From positions 1 to 64,000 of the forward strand of contig JBBDMS010000053.1 of NCBI GenBank assembly GCA_040878185.1: a DNA stretch of 64,000 nt, given 5' to 3'. Shown here piece after piece: positions 52,284 to 61,525 of the stretch. The notes under the pieces are model-generated. The model ran no database searches. It had not been told where the DNA came from and saw nothing but the letters and a program-made list of their open reading frames with translations. The position numbers were made by a program, and so were the translations under genes. Every line of letters begins with the position of its first letter. Position 1 is the stretch's first letter. The stretch comes from JAWXBK01 sp040878185. GTDB lineage: Bacteria > Pseudomonadota > Alphaproteobacteria > Dongiales > Dongiaceae.

Positions 52284-54197
52284 ATGCCCCGGCAATACAG
52301 CAATGGCGGCCGCGACCGATCGGGATCGCCCGGGCAGATGCCGGGCGGCCTGCCGCTGCCCAAAGCGCGGTCGTTCCGCGAACGCATCGGCGCGCTCAGG
52401 AATTTGCGTCCGTTCCTCGCGATGGTCTGGCGCACCAGCCCTTCCCTGACGCTCGCCTCGCTGCTGCTGCGCCTTGCGCGGGCGCTGCTGCCGGTTGCGA
52501 CCCTCTATGTCGGCAAGCTGATCATCGACGATGTCGTGCTGCTGGTGCAGATGCCGGAAAAGCCGGACACGCTGCGGCAATGGATCGACAGCGACCTGCT
52601 CAACGAACTCGGCCTGCTTCTGCTCGCCGAATTCGCGCTCGCGGTTCTGGCCGATGTGCTCGGCCGCATCGTGTCGCTGATCGACAGCCTGCTCGCCGAG
52701 CGCATCTCGAACGAATCGAGCGTGCGGCTGATGGAACATGCGGCGACGCTCGACCTCGAGGATTTCGAGGATGCCGAATTCCAGGATCAGCTCGAGCGCG
52801 CGCGCCGCCAGACGAGCGGGCGCATGACCCTGATGGCGCAGCTTTTCGGGCAGGCGCAGGACATAGTGACGGTCGCGAGTTTCGCCGCCGGTCTCATCCT
52901 CTATGCGCCGTGGCTGATCCTGCTGCTGGTTCTCGCACTGGTGCCGGCCTTCCTCGGCGAGGCGCATTTCAACGCGCAGAGCTATTCGCTCGATTTCGTG
53001 CGCACGCCGGAGCGGCGCGAACTCGATTATGTACGGCAGACTGCCGCCAGCGTCGAAACCGCCAAGGAAGTGAAAATCTTCGGCCTGCATCGATTTCTGA
53101 TCGATCGCTATCGGCGCCTCGCCACCAGCTTCTACGCGGCCAACCGCAAGATCGCGCTCCGGCGCGCGCGCTGGGGCGGCCTGTTCACCGCGATCGGCAC
53201 GGTCGGCTATTACCTCGCTTATGCCTATATCGCCTGGCGCACGCTGGCCGGCGAATTCACGATCGGCGATCTGACGTTCCTTGCCGGTTCGTTCCGGCGC
53301 CTGCGCAATCTTCTCGAAGGGCTGCTCGCGAGTTTTTCGACGACGGCGGGCCAGGCACTCTATCTCGACGATCTCTTCTCGTTCTTCGAGGTGAAGCCGG
53401 AAATCCTGTCGCCTGACGAGCCGCGACCATTTCCGCAGCCGATTCGCGAAGGTTTCGTCTTCGAGGATGTCGGCTTCGTTTATCCCGGCGCCGAACGATG
53501 GGCGGTGCGCCATCTGAGCTTCACATTGCATGCCGGCGAGGTGCTGGCACTGGTCGGCGAGAACGGTGCGGGCAAGACGACCCTCGTCAAGCTGCTGACC
53601 CGGCTCTACGATCCCGACGAAGGCCGCATCCTGCTCGACGGCCACGATCTGTGCGAATACGATCTCGAGGCGCTGCGCGGGAACATGGGCGTCATCTTCC
53701 AGGATTTCGTCCGCTATAATTTCAGTGCGGCCGACAATATCGCAGTCGGGCGGATCGAGGTGCGCGGCGATCGCACGCGGATCGAACAGGCCGCCGAGCG
53801 CAGCCAGGCCGACGAGGTCGTCGCACGGCTGCCGGCGGGTTACGACCAGATGATCGGCAAGCGCTTCAGGAATGGCGTCGAGCTATCGGGCGGAGAATGG
53901 CAGAAGATCGCAATTGCGCGCGCCTATATGCGCGAAGCGGCCGTGCTCATTCTCGACGAGCCGACGGCGGCGCTCGATGCACGCTCCGAGTACGAAGTGT
54001 TCCGCCGCTTCAAGGAACTGAGCGCGGGACGGACGGCGATCCTCATCTCGCACCGCTTTTCCAGCGTGCGCATGGCCGATCGCATTCTTGTTCTTGCCGA
54101 CGGCAAGGTGGAAGCCGCCGGCACGCATGACGAACTGGTCGCGCAGCGCGGCCGGTATGCGGAGCTTTTCGAACTGCAGGCGGCAGGGTATCGATAA
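52284..54197 (+). CDS. ABC exporter, fused permease-ATPase (half transporter)
   Basis: 637 residues. After an Arg/Gly/Pro-rich N-terminus of about 40 residues come membrane helices of a type IV exporter (about 50-340; SLLLRLARALLPVATLYVGKLIIDDVVLLV, FAAGLILYAPWLILLLVLALVPAF), then the ATPase: Walker A VGENGAGKTTLVKLL, signature VELSGGEWQKIAIARAY, Walker B VLILDEPTAALD, H-loop LISHRFSSVRMADRI. It probably works as a homodimer exporting a lipid, peptide or drug; the substrate is unknown. Followed 29 bp later by a GST gene. Confidence 0.92.
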   Translation: MPRQYSNGGRDRSGSPGQMPGGLPLPKARSFRERIGALRNLRPFLAMVWRTSPSLTLASLLLRLARALLPVATLYVGKLIIDDVVLLVQMPEKPDTLRQWIDSDLLNELGLLLLAEFALAVLADVLGRIVSLIDSLLAERISNESSVRLMEHAATLDLEDFEDAEFQDQLERARRQTSGRMTLMAQLFGQAQDIVTVASFAAGLILYAPWLILLLVLALVPAFLGEAHFNAQSYSLDFVRTPERRELDYVRQTAASVETAKEVKIFGLHRFLIDRYRRLATSFYAANRKIALRRARWGGLFTAIGTVGYYLAYAYIAWRTLAGEFTIGDLTFLAGSFRRLRNLLEGLLASFSTTAGQALYLDDLFSFFEVKPEILSPDEPRPFPQPIREGFVFEDVGFVYPGAERWAVRHLSFTLHAGEVLALVGENGAGKTTLVKLLTRLYDPDEGRILLDGHDLCEYDLEALRGNMGVIFQDFVRYNFSAADNIAVGRIEVRGDRTRIEQAAERSQADEVVARLPAGYDQMIGKRFRNGVELSGGEWQKIAIARAYMREAAVLILDEPTAALDARSEYEVFRRFKELSAGRTAILISHRFSSVRMADRILVLADGKVEAAGTHDELVAQRGRYAELFELQAAGYR

Positions 54198-54226
54198 CGC
54201 GGCCCCGACAATCCGGACGACAGACC

Positions 54227-54919
54227 ATGACCCTCACGCTCTATTTTCATCCGCTGGCCTCGTTCTGTCACAAGGTGCTGGTGGCGCTCTACGAGAACGG
54301 CACGCCGTTTACCGGCCACCTTGTCGACCTGATGGACGAGAAGGAGGCCGCGCGTTTCCGCGATATCTGGCCGGTCGGCAAGATGCCGGTGCTGCACGAC
54401 AACAAACGCAGCGAAACGATTCCGGAGACCAGCATCATCATCGAGTATCTCGACCGCCATTATCCGGGCGCGCAGCCTCTGCTGGCGCAGGATGAGGCCG
54501 AACGGCTCGAGGCGCGTCTGTGGGATCGCTTCTTCGACCTCTATGTTCAGGTGCCGATGCAGAAGATCGTGATCGATCGCCTTCGCGCGGAGGACGAGCG
54601 CGATCCGCGCGGCGTCGCCGAGGCGAAAGCGACGCTCGGCGTGGCCTATGGCATGATCGAACGGCGGATGGCGGACAGACTCTGGGCGGCCGGTGCGCAT
54701 TTCGGCATCGCCGATTGCGCGGCAGCGCCGGCCTTGTTCTATGCGAGCATCGTCGTGCCGATTCCGGAATCGCATCGGAATGTCGCAGCCTATTTCGAGC
54801 GGCTGCTCGAACGCCCGTCCTTTGCGCGCGTCATCGACGAAGCGAGACCCTATTTTCGCAATTTTCCGTTCCGCGACGATATGCCACCGCGTTTCCTCGA
54901 TGGAAAGCCGGCGACGTGA
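54227..54919 (+). CDS. Glutathione S-transferase family protein
   Basis: 230 residues. Thioredoxin-like N-terminal domain (YFHPLASFCHKVLVALYENG, KMPVLHD with the cis-Pro, SIIIEYLDRHYPG) and an all-helical C-terminal domain (GIADCAAAPALFYASIV). Conjugates or otherwise binds glutathione with electrophiles. Close behind the ABC exporter; a conjugation-and-export pair is possible, but this is inference. Confidence 0.9.
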   Translation: MTLTLYFHPLASFCHKVLVALYENGTPFTGHLVDLMDEKEAARFRDIWPVGKMPVLHDNKRSETIPETSIIIEYLDRHYPGAQPLLAQDEAERLEARLWDRFFDLYVQVPMQKIVIDRLRAEDERDPRGVAEAKATLGVAYGMIERRMADRLWAAGAHFGIADCAAAPALFYASIVVPIPESHRNVAAYFERLLERPSFARVIDEARPYFRNFPFRDDMPPRFLDGKPAT

Positions 54920-54983
54920 CACAATCTCCACGGCATCCGTTTAACGTTTATCGTGTCGCTACGACAGGATCGAGGAGCCAAGC

Positions 54984-55688
54984 TTGACCGATTTGTCCGC
55001 ATTTCCGATTACCGCGCGCTGGCCAGCGAAGCATTCCGATCGCCTACAGCTTTATTCGCTGAACACGCCGAACGGCGTGAAGGCCTCGATCATGCTCGAG
55101 GAAACGGGCATCGCGTACGAGCCGCATCTCGTCGACATCGGCAAGAACGAGAGCCACACGCCGGAGTTCCTGTCGCTCAATCCCAACGGCAAGATACCCG
55201 CGATCATCGACCCCGACGGTCCCGACGGCAAACCGCTCGGTCTTTTCGAGTCGGGCGCGATCCTGCTCTATCTTGCCGACAAGACGGGCAAGTTCATCCC
55301 GAAAGACGCGGCCGCGCGCTGGCACACGATCCAGTGGGTCTTCTTCCAGATGGCGGCGATCGGCCCGATCTTCGGGCAGGTCGGGTTCTTTCACAAATTC
55401 GCCGGCAAGGCGATCGCCGACAAGCGCCCGCTCGAACGCTATGTCACGGAATCGCGGCGGCTGCTCGAGGTGCTCGATACGCAGCTTGAGAGTCGCGCCT
55501 GGATGATGGGCGACGCCTACACGATCGCCGACATCGCGACGCTCGGCTGGGTGCGCAACATCATCACGTTCTACGAGGCGCGCGATCTCGTGAAATACGA
55601 CACGCTGAAGAACGTGCCGGCCTGGCTCGACAAGGCGCTCGCGCGCCCGGCCGTCAAGCGCGGGCTCGCGATTCCCTCGCGCGACTAG
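54984..55688 (+). CDS. Glutathione S-transferase, Nu/YfcG-like
   Basis: 234 residues from TTG 54984, with GAGGAG about 8 bp upstream. N-terminal domain LYSLNTPNGVKASIMLEETGIAYEPHLVDI with the TPNG motif of YfcG/YghU-type enzymes, then NPNGKIPAIIDPD and LFESGAILLYLADKTGKF; the C-terminal domain shows YTIADIATLGWVRNI. This group has disulfide-bond reductase activity with glutathione. It follows the previous GST gene by 64 bp. Confidence 0.92.
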   Translation: MTDLSAFPITARWPAKHSDRLQLYSLNTPNGVKASIMLEETGIAYEPHLVDIGKNESHTPEFLSLNPNGKIPAIIDPDGPDGKPLGLFESGAILLYLADKTGKFIPKDAAARWHTIQWVFFQMAAIGPIFGQVGFFHKFAGKAIADKRPLERYVTESRRLLEVLDTQLESRAWMMGDAYTIADIATLGWVRNIITFYEARDLVKYDTLKNVPAWLDKALARPAVKRGLAIPSRD

Positions 55689-55828
55689 CGTTGCATCAGG
55701 CGGCTGCCGCCGCCCGGACCGGTCGGGCCTTTCGTTCCGCCGGTGTCGCGCTCTCTCGGGTGCCCCCGGAACCGCACGGTTCGCGCAGGGTTTAGGAATA
55801 CCCTGTCGTTGTCGCCGGAGTGCCTGCC

Positions 55829-56251
55829 ATGGCCGACGAAGCCCGTATCCGAGCCGTACTGGAGACGCTGGTGCAGGGAATTCGCGCCAAGGATTCCGCG
55901 CGTGCCTTGCGCGGCTATGACAACAGGGCCGTGTTTTACGATCTCGCGCCTCCGTTACGGACCGTCGGTCCCGACCGCCAGGGTATCGGGGACTGGTTCG
56001 GCACCTGGCGCGGCGACATCGACTATGAGATCACCGACCTCGAAATCTCGGTCTCGGGCGATCTCGCGTTCGCGCACGGCATCAACCGCATCGGCGGCAC
56101 GAAGACCGACGGCAAGAAAACCAGTGTCTGGGTCCGCGCGACTTATTGCCTGCGCAGGACCGGCAACGACTGGAAAATCGTGCACGAGCATGTCTCGGTG
56201 CCGTTCTATATGGATGGCAGCGTGCGCGCCGCGATCGACCTGAAACCGTAA
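55829..56251 (+). CDS. SnoaL/NTF2-like (DUF4440-type) protein
   Basis: 140 residues from ATG 55829 (GGAG 8 bp upstream). NTF2-like cone fold: AVLETLVQGIRAKDSARALRGY, FYDLAPPLRTVG, FAHGINRIGGTKTDGKKTSVWVR and WKIVHEHVSVPFYMDG. Proteins of this kind bind small molecules or act as isomerases and hydrolases; the substrate is unknown. The HEHVSVP motif is typical of the nuclear transport factor 2 family annotations. Confidence 0.85.
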   Translation: MADEARIRAVLETLVQGIRAKDSARALRGYDNRAVFYDLAPPLRTVGPDRQGIGDWFGTWRGDIDYEITDLEISVSGDLAFAHGINRIGGTKTDGKKTSVWVRATYCLRRTGNDWKIVHEHVSVPFYMDGSVRAAIDLKP

Positions 56252-56343
56252 GCGCCACGAGCTGCCGCGATTGCGCTCGCGGGTCCGCTTCGCATCGGCA
56301 TCCGTTCGCGCTATTCTGGCGCGACGGCAAACGGAGACAATCG

Positions 56344-57150
56344 GTGGCAAAGAATCGGGCAGGAACGATCCGCATCGGCGTCGGCGGCTGGACGTACGAG
56401 CCGTGGCGCGGCGTCTTCTATCCCGGCGACCTCGTGCAGAAGCGCGAGCTGGAATATGCCAGCCGGAAGCTCACCTCGATCGAAGTCAACGGCACGTTCT
56501 ACGGGTCGCAGAAGCCCGAGACGTTCGCGAAATGGCACGACGAGACGCCGGAAGGATTCGTATTCGCGCTCAAGGGGCCGCGCTTCGCCACCAACCGGCG
56601 CGTGCTGGCGGAGGCCGGATCGTCGATCGAGCGGTTCTTTGCGAGCGGCGTGATGGAGCTCAGGAACAAACTGGGCCCGATCAATTGGCAGTTCGCGCCG
56701 ACCAAGAAGCTCGATCCGGCCGATTTCGAGGGTTTTCTGAACCTCCTGCCGCGCTCGCTCGAAGGGCGCAGCCTGCGCCATGCGGTCGAAGTGAGGCACG
56801 AGAGTTTCGCCACGCCGGATTTCGTCGCGCTGCTGCGCGAGCATGATGTTGCAATCGTAACCGCCGGCGATTCGAAGTACCCAGAGATCGCCGATGCAAC
56901 AGCGCCGTTCGTCTATGCGCGCATCATGGGCACGGAAGAAAAGCCGAAAGCGGGTTATTCGCCCGCCGCGCTCGACGGCTGGGCGAAGCGCGCACGGGCA
57001 TGGGCGGACGGCGGCGTACCCGCCGATCTCGCGACGGTCGCGAAACCGCTTCCCGCCAAAGGCGGGCGCGATGTGTTCCTCTATGTGATATCCGGGTTCA
57101 AGGAGAAGAATCCGGCGGCCGCGATGGCGCTGATCGAGCGCATCGGGTAG
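56344..57150 (+). CDS. DUF72 domain-containing protein
   Basis: 268 residues from GTG 56344 with GGAGA 6 bp upstream. TIM-barrel-like DUF72: IRIGVGGWTYEPWRGVFYP, EVNGTFYGSQKPETFAKW, FVFALKGPRFATNRR, and AVEVRHESF. YecE-like proteins of unknown function. The in-frame extension upstream (to 56146) overlaps the preceding gene and is not counted. Convergent with the DUF899 gene, 21 bp apart. Confidence 0.9.
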   Translation: MAKNRAGTIRIGVGGWTYEPWRGVFYPGDLVQKRELEYASRKLTSIEVNGTFYGSQKPETFAKWHDETPEGFVFALKGPRFATNRRVLAEAGSSIERFFASGVMELRNKLGPINWQFAPTKKLDPADFEGFLNLLPRSLEGRSLRHAVEVRHESFATPDFVALLREHDVAIVTAGDSKYPEIADATAPFVYARIMGTEEKPKAGYSPAALDGWAKRARAWADGGVPADLATVAKPLPAKGGRDVFLYVISGFKEKNPAAAMALIERIG

Positions 57151-57171
57151 CGGCGCCGATCGCCGCGGTCT

Positions 57172-57879
57172 TCAGTAAGAGAGTTTCGGATACCAGTCCG
57201 GCGCGCGGCCCTCGGGCGTCGCATCGAGGATCGTCCAGATCGGCATCAGATCGGGCGCACCGCGCGGATCCTGTCCCGGATCGGCGGTGACGAAACCCAT
57301 TTCCTGACTCCAGAAATGTCGGATCGTGCCGTCGCGACGGGTGAAGATGTTGAACGCCGCGTCGTCGCTGTTGCCGTCCTGCCCGAGCGCCCCATAGTCG
57401 CGGCTATATTCGTCGTCGCTATCGGAATAAAGCGGCAGATGATGCCAGCCGCGCTGCTTCTTGAAGGCGACCAGCCGCTCGATCGGCGAACGCGCCACCA
57501 CCGCGAGCGCGACGCGCTGCTGGATATCGGGCGCCTCGCCGTCCCAGGCCGAGAGCAGCGACGTGCACATCGGACAAGGCCGCTCGCGTTTCGGGCCGAA
57601 CATGTAGCTGTAGACAATGAGCGACGGCTTGTCGCCGAACAGCTTGGAGAAACGGATCGGACCGTTCTCGCCGATGAACTGATAATCCTTTTTTACTTCG
57701 CCGCCGGGCGGCAAATCGCGGCGCTGTTCGGCGACGCGTTCGATATGACGGCGGAGTTCGATCTCTTCGGCGAGCAGTTTGTCGCGCGCCGCGCGATACG
57801 CGTCGCTTTCATTGGGAAAGCGCACGCCGTTCTTCTTCGCCAGCTCCATCGCCGGTGCGAGTTTGCCGTTCGTTGCCAT
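57172..57879 (-). CDS. DUF899 family thioredoxin-fold protein (first copy)
   Basis: 235 residues. N-terminal helix pair (RFPNESDAYRAARDKLLAEEIELRRHIERVA), then the DUF899 core: FSKLFGDKPSLIVYSYMFGP, PCPMCTSLL (candidate redox Cys pair), SDDEYSRDYGAL, and FNIFTRRDGTIRHFWSQEMGF. A predicted thioredoxin-like protein with no established substrate. Last gene of the minus-strand cassette that begins with arsR at 62.8 kb. A second DUF899 paralogue lies at 60.2 kb. Confidence 0.9.
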   Translation of the reverse strand: MATNGKLAPAMELAKKNGVRFPNESDAYRAARDKLLAEEIELRRHIERVAEQRRDLPPGGEVKKDYQFIGENGPIRFSKLFGDKPSLIVYSYMFGPKRERPCPMCTSLLSAWDGEAPDIQQRVALAVVARSPIERLVAFKKQRGWHHLPLYSDSDDEYSRDYGALGQDGNSDDAAFNIFTRRDGTIRHFWSQEMGFVTADPGQDPRGAPDLMPIWTILDATPEGRAPDWYPKLSY

Positions 57880-57902
57880 CGGGCTATCCTCTGTCGCTGC
57901 GC

Positions 57903-58304
57903 TTACTTGAGATTCAACTGCCAGGACACGCCGAACCGATCCTTGACCCAGGCGAAGCGGGTGCTGAATCCGTAGCTATCGATCGGCATCAGCGCCTCGC
58001 CGCCGTCGAGCAGTGTCTTGTTGAGTCGCTCGATCTCCGTTTCCGATTCGCAATCGACGAACAGCGAGATCGACGGCGTGAAGTCGAATGCATGCTGCAC
58101 CGGGCTATCGAAGCACATGACGGTCTGGCCGCCGATCGCGATACGCCCCGTTTTGATCGAGCCTTCGGGGCCCTGTTCGCCGGCACCGAAGCGGAGGATG
58201 TCGACGATGCGGCCGTCGGAAAACAGCGAGACGTAGAATTTCATCGCCGCTTCCGCGACGCCGCCCTGGAACATCAGGAACGGATGGATGCGTACGGCCG
58301 CCAT
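57903..58304 (-). CDS. VOC family protein (PhnB-like)
   Basis: 133 residues. PFLMFQGGVAEAAMKFYVSLFSDGRI, then SPVQHAFDFTPSISLFVDC and the C-terminal FAWVKDRFGVSWQLNLK, the signature of PhnB-type VOC proteins. Lies 6 bp from the upstream GST gene and 23 bp from the DUF899 gene, so probably co-transcribed with both. Confidence 0.9.
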   Translation of the reverse strand: MAAVRIHPFLMFQGGVAEAAMKFYVSLFSDGRIVDILRFGAGEQGPEGSIKTGRIAIGGQTVMCFDSPVQHAFDFTPSISLFVDCESETEIERLNKTLLDGGEALMPIDSYGFSTRFAWVKDRFGVSWQLNLK

Positions 58305-58310
58305 GAGAGG

Positions 58311-58907
58311 CTAGACCCCGCGCTCGTCGATCAACACCGCACGCTGGAAGGCGGGCCGCCCTTCGCAGCGCGATACGTACGCCGAGAATGACGGGCGCGG
58401 TTCGATCATCTTGACTGCGATTCCGAAACGCACGGCGCCGCCGACCATCACGTCGGCGGCGGTGAAATTCTCACCGAGGATCCACGGACCGGTCGCGAGC
58501 GCAGCATCGAGCGTGTCGATCACCCGGTCGTAGCTGCCCCAGGCCGCCGTCGTGGAATCGACCTCGAGCCCGGTATGTTTCTGCATGAAGGCCGGCTCGA
58601 TACAGGCGGGCTCGAAGACGAGCCACCGATAGTAGGCGCCGCGCGCGGGATCCCCGATCGGCGGCGCGAGCGAGGCGGCGGGAAAGCGATCCGCCACATG
58701 GGCGCAGATCGCGGCGGCTTCGGTGACGATCGTGCCGTCATCGTCCAGCGCCGGCACTTTGCCCATCGGGTTGATCGCGCGATAGGCCGCCGTCATTTGC
58801 GCACCGGCGCGAATATCGACCAGGCTGCGCTCATATCGGGCGCCGGATTCCTCCAGCACCCAGAGCGCGCTCGCGGCACGCGTTTGCGGCGCCCAGTATA
58901 GTTTCAT
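58311..58907 (-). CDS. Glutathione S-transferase family protein
   Basis: 198 residues. N-terminal domain KLYWAPQTRAASALWVLEESGARYE, NPMGKVPALDDDGTIVTEAAAIC (cis-Pro and glutathione-binding Glu), and a C-terminal domain with GENFTAADVMVGGAVRFG. A cytoplasmic electrophile-detoxifying or reductive enzyme. Part of the minus-strand cassette; 12 bp from the DUF1428 gene. Confidence 0.9.
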   Translation of the reverse strand: MKLYWAPQTRAASALWVLEESGARYERSLVDIRAGAQMTAAYRAINPMGKVPALDDDGTIVTEAAAICAHVADRFPAASLAPPIGDPARGAYYRWLVFEPACIEPAFMQKHTGLEVDSTTAAWGSYDRVIDTLDAALATGPWILGENFTAADVMVGGAVRFGIAVKMIEPRPSFSAYVSRCEGRPAFQRAVLIDERGV

Positions 58908-58919
58908 GACTGCACCCGT

Positions 58920-59282
58920 CTACGCCTTCGTATCGACCAGAACCCTGAAGCCGCTATACATCATGCGCTTTACGTCGAACGGCATCTCTTTCGGCGCCAT
59001 CTTATGGAGCCGCGGGTCTTTCATGACTTTCGCGTTCACCCTGTCGCGATGCGCGCGCGACTTGAACACGATATAGGAGAACAGGACCGTCTCGCCGCGC
59101 TTCAGCTTCAGCTTGCGCGAGAAGGGCGGCGCCATTTTCACCGCGAAATCTTCACCCACGCACTCCTTCACTTCGAGCGCGCCATGCTCCATCCAGACCT
59201 TGGCGGCCTTCTTTGCCATGGTGGTGTAGGATTTTATTTTCTTCTTCGGGATCGGAATGACAAAGCCGTCGACATAGGCCAT
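58920..59282 (-). CDS. DUF1428 family protein (YbaA-like)
   Basis: 120 residues, the usual family length. MAYVDGFVIPIPKKKI, AAKVWMEHGALEVKECVGED, VLFSYIVFKSRAHRDRVNAKVMKD and FDVKRMMYSGFRVLVD cover the ferredoxin-like fold. Unknown function; often found with SRPBCC, VOC and ArsR genes, as here. Confidence 0.92.
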   Translation of the reverse strand: MAYVDGFVIPIPKKKIKSYTTMAKKAAKVWMEHGALEVKECVGEDFAVKMAPPFSRKLKLKRGETVLFSYIVFKSRAHRDRVNAKVMKDPRLHKMAPKEMPFDVKRMMYSGFRVLVDTKA

Positions 59283-59349
59283 GAGAAAACTCCCATCGTT
59301 CGGGTGCGGCGCGATCGGCCGAGGGTGATCGGTGTCGCGGCAGCATCAG

Positions 59350-59568
59350 TCAGCGCTGCGCTGGTTTCAGAAATTCGTCCGGTTGGTCGAATGTCGCGGA
59401 GAAGCCCTGCATCACGGAATCGAAGCCGGCCTCGGCCGTCTTTCGCTCGACCTCCGGTGCGTTCGGCGCAGCGGCCAAGACTGTCAACGTCGTACGACAA
59501 TCCTGCTCGGCGAAACTGGTTTTCATCGCCTTCTCCATCGGTCCGGCGCAACGGTCCCCATGCGCCAA
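59350..59568 (-). pseudogene. Remnant of an SRPBCC/AHSA1 gene (C-terminal fragment)
   Basis: 72 codons; from MKTSFAEQDCRTTLTVLA the pattern F.EQDG.TTLT...GF.SVMQGFSATFDQPDEFL matches the last 55-60 residues of AHSA1-like SRPBCC proteins (which end ...DRLDELL). The N-terminal two thirds of that fold are missing and no frame upstream supplies them. It sits between the DUF1428 and VOC genes of the cassette. Could be a small real gene, but deletion remnant fits better. Confidence 0.55.
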
Positions 59569-59680
59569 ATCCTCGCCTCATTAGGAAACCGCGCGACATG
59601 GGAAAAGGTTCCGGGTGAGGGGTTCGGGGCGAGAGGTTCCGCCGCGCCGGGGCTCGAAAACGCGGATCCGCTCTAAGGGA

Positions 59681-60121
59681 TCAGCCGGGCTGGCCGGGCA
59701 GCCGGTTCGCAAAGCTCCAGGCATGGCCAAACGGATCCACGACCGCGCCATAGCGATCGCCCCAGAACGTGTCCTCCGGCACCATCGTCACCGTGGCACC
59801 GGCATCGACGGCGCGCTTCACCGCCTTATCGCAATTGGGAACCTCGAGATGCATGGTGAAGGATGTGCCGCCCAGCGCTTTCGGCGGCTCCTGCCGCACC
59901 TTGCCGCCTTCGGCCGTGCAGTATTCCGGAAAATGGTCGCGCACGAAGAAGCGCGAGCCATTCACCATCATTTCGGAATGCATCAGCCGCTTTCCGTCTT
60001 CCGCCGGCAGGCGCATGGTTTCGGTGGCGCCAAATGCCTTCTTGTAGAATTCGAGCGCCGCGGCGGCGTTGTCGACCACCAGATGCGGCGTGACACCCTG
60101 CGGTGTTTCCTGGGTTGGCAT
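59681..60121 (-). CDS. VOC family protein (glyoxalase/bleomycin-resistance-like, PhnB type)
   Basis: 146 residues from ATG 60121 (GGAGA 7 bp upstream; TTG 60127 is less likely). TPHLVVDNAAAALEFYKKAFGATE, MHSEMMVNGSRFFVRDHF, and WGDRYGAVVDPFGHAWSFAN. This branch of the VOC superfamily is common beside SRPBCC genes. The substrate is unknown. 81 bp downstream of the second DUF899 gene. Confidence 0.92.
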   Translation of the reverse strand: MPTQETPQGVTPHLVVDNAAAALEFYKKAFGATETMRLPAEDGKRLMHSEMMVNGSRFFVRDHFPEYCTAEGGKVRQEPPKALGGTSFTMHLEVPNCDKAVKRAVDAGATVTMVPEDTFWGDRYGAVVDPFGHAWSFANRLPGQPG

Positions 60122-60202
60122 TGTCAATTCTCCGTTGTTTGGTTCGAGCCTATTCCGGTCGCCTGGGATCCGCCCGTGGCGAATCCGTGGCGCGGCGATG
60201 CC

Positions 60203-60925
60203 TCAATGGCAACAGGACAAAGCCTTGCTCGTGTCCTGGTACTCGTCGTTGCGCTTCACCCAGTCCATGATCTCGGCCTCGTTGCGGCCCTTGGGGGTGA
60301 TGTCGAGATAGATGAACGCGCCGATCACTTCCTCATTGCCGCGGGCGAAACTGGAATAAGTGTGAAATACCGTACCGGCCTCGTCCTTGTAGAAGACGCT
60401 GAGGCCGGGCAGCTCATCGAAGCCCTCGACCATGCCGTAATTGTATTCAACCTTACCGGCGGCGAGTTGCTCCTTCGTGAAGGAAACGTGGAAATCGTAG
60501 TTGAAGTCGCTGCCATAGGATGACGCCCAGCGCGCCTTCCAGCCGAGCCGTTTGCCATAGGCGACGAGCTTCTCGACCGGCGCGCGCGCAACGCGCACAT
60601 AGCTCACATCGTGATTCTCGAGATGAACGAGCGCACCTTCCGCATGATCGGCCTCGAGCGAACAGCTCGGGCAACCCTGATCGAGATCCCAGCGCCACAT
60701 GAAATGATGGATGATGAGCTGGCTGTTGCGGCCGAACAGATCGGCGAGCGATTTCTTGCCCTCGAGCGTGTCGAAGATATAGTTCTTTTCCATCCTGACC
60801 CAGGGCAGCGCGCGACGCTCGGCCGCGACCAGGTCGCGCATGCGCGTCAGCGCCTTTTCGTTCTTGAGATGCGCCCTGCGCATCACCAGCCAGTCCTCGC
60901 GCGATATAATCTTGTGCGGTGTCAT
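60203..60925 (-). CDS. DUF899 family thioredoxin-fold protein (second copy)
   Basis: 240 residues. ISREDWLVMRRAHLKNEKALTR, LPWVRMEKNYIFDT, SLADLFGRNSQLIIHHFMW, GCPSCSLEADH (candidate redox Cys pair), VSYVRVARAPVEKLVAYGKR, and a C-terminal YLDITPKGRNE...SKALSCCH. The terminal Cys-Cys-His is a second possible thiol or metal site, absent from the 57.2 kb copy. The ATG overlaps the DHFR-like stop by 4 bp. Confidence 0.92.
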   Translation of the reverse strand: MTPHKIISREDWLVMRRAHLKNEKALTRMRDLVAAERRALPWVRMEKNYIFDTLEGKKSLADLFGRNSQLIIHHFMWRWDLDQGCPSCSLEADHAEGALVHLENHDVSYVRVARAPVEKLVAYGKRLGWKARWASSYGSDFNYDFHVSFTKEQLAAGKVEYNYGMVEGFDELPGLSVFYKDEAGTVFHTYSSFARGNEEVIGAFIYLDITPKGRNEAEIMDWVKRNDEYQDTSKALSCCH

Positions 60926-61482
60926 GCGGCGTCTCCTTTGATCGGGATCAGGGTTTTGGCGACCACCCCGGTCTCGAATGTCCGAATGTCGGCGAGGCGA
61001 AAGCGCTGGGGTTGGTTTCGGGCCGGGAAGATCCGGCGGCCCTCGCCGAGCACGACCGGATGGACGATCAGCCGGTAGATGTCGACCAGGCCGGCCTCGA
61101 CGAGCGACCGGGCAAACATGGCACCGCCATGGGCCAGCAGGTCGTTTCCGGATTCCTGTTTGAGCTTATTGATTTCGGTCGTCAGATCGCCGCGTGCGAT
61201 GCGGGTTTCCGGCCAGTCCGCCTTCTCGAGCGTGCGTGAGAACACCAGCTTCGGAATGTCGTTCATCGGTGCGGCATAGGGTTCGGTCGATGTCGGCCAA
61301 TGCGCCGCCATTTCGTGATACGTCACCCGGCCCATGAGATGCAGGCCGGCCTTCCCCAGATCGGCGGCGCCCCAGGCCGCATACTCGTCGTCGAACCCCG
61401 GAAACGCCCACATGACATCGCCGTCGGGTTTGCCGACGAAGCCGTCGAGCGTCATCTGCATCTGAAGGATCAGCTTGCGCAT
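60922..61482 (-). CDS. Dihydrofolate reductase family protein (RibD C-terminal-like)
   Basis: 186 residues. RKLILQMQMTLDGFVGKPDGDVMW, LHLMGRVTYHEMAAHWP, PKLVFSRTLEKADW, LLAHGGAMFARSLVEAGLVDIYRL, and VLGEGRRIFP define the DHFR/RibD-C reductase family of the YyaP/YwjB kind. NADPH-dependent reduction of an unknown substrate; it is not the essential FolA. The stop overlaps the DUF899 start (ATGA), so the products may act together. Confidence 0.92.
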   Translation of the reverse strand: MRKLILQMQMTLDGFVGKPDGDVMWAFPGFDDEYAAWGAADLGKAGLHLMGRVTYHEMAAHWPTSTEPYAAPMNDIPKLVFSRTLEKADWPETRIARGDLTTEINKLKQESGNDLLAHGGAMFARSLVEAGLVDIYRLIVHPVVLGEGRRIFPARNQPQRFRLADIRTFETGVVAKTLIPIKGDAA

Positions 61483-61525
61483 CGGATCATCTCCACGCGC
61501 CCGTCAGACCCATCGGCCGAAGGCG

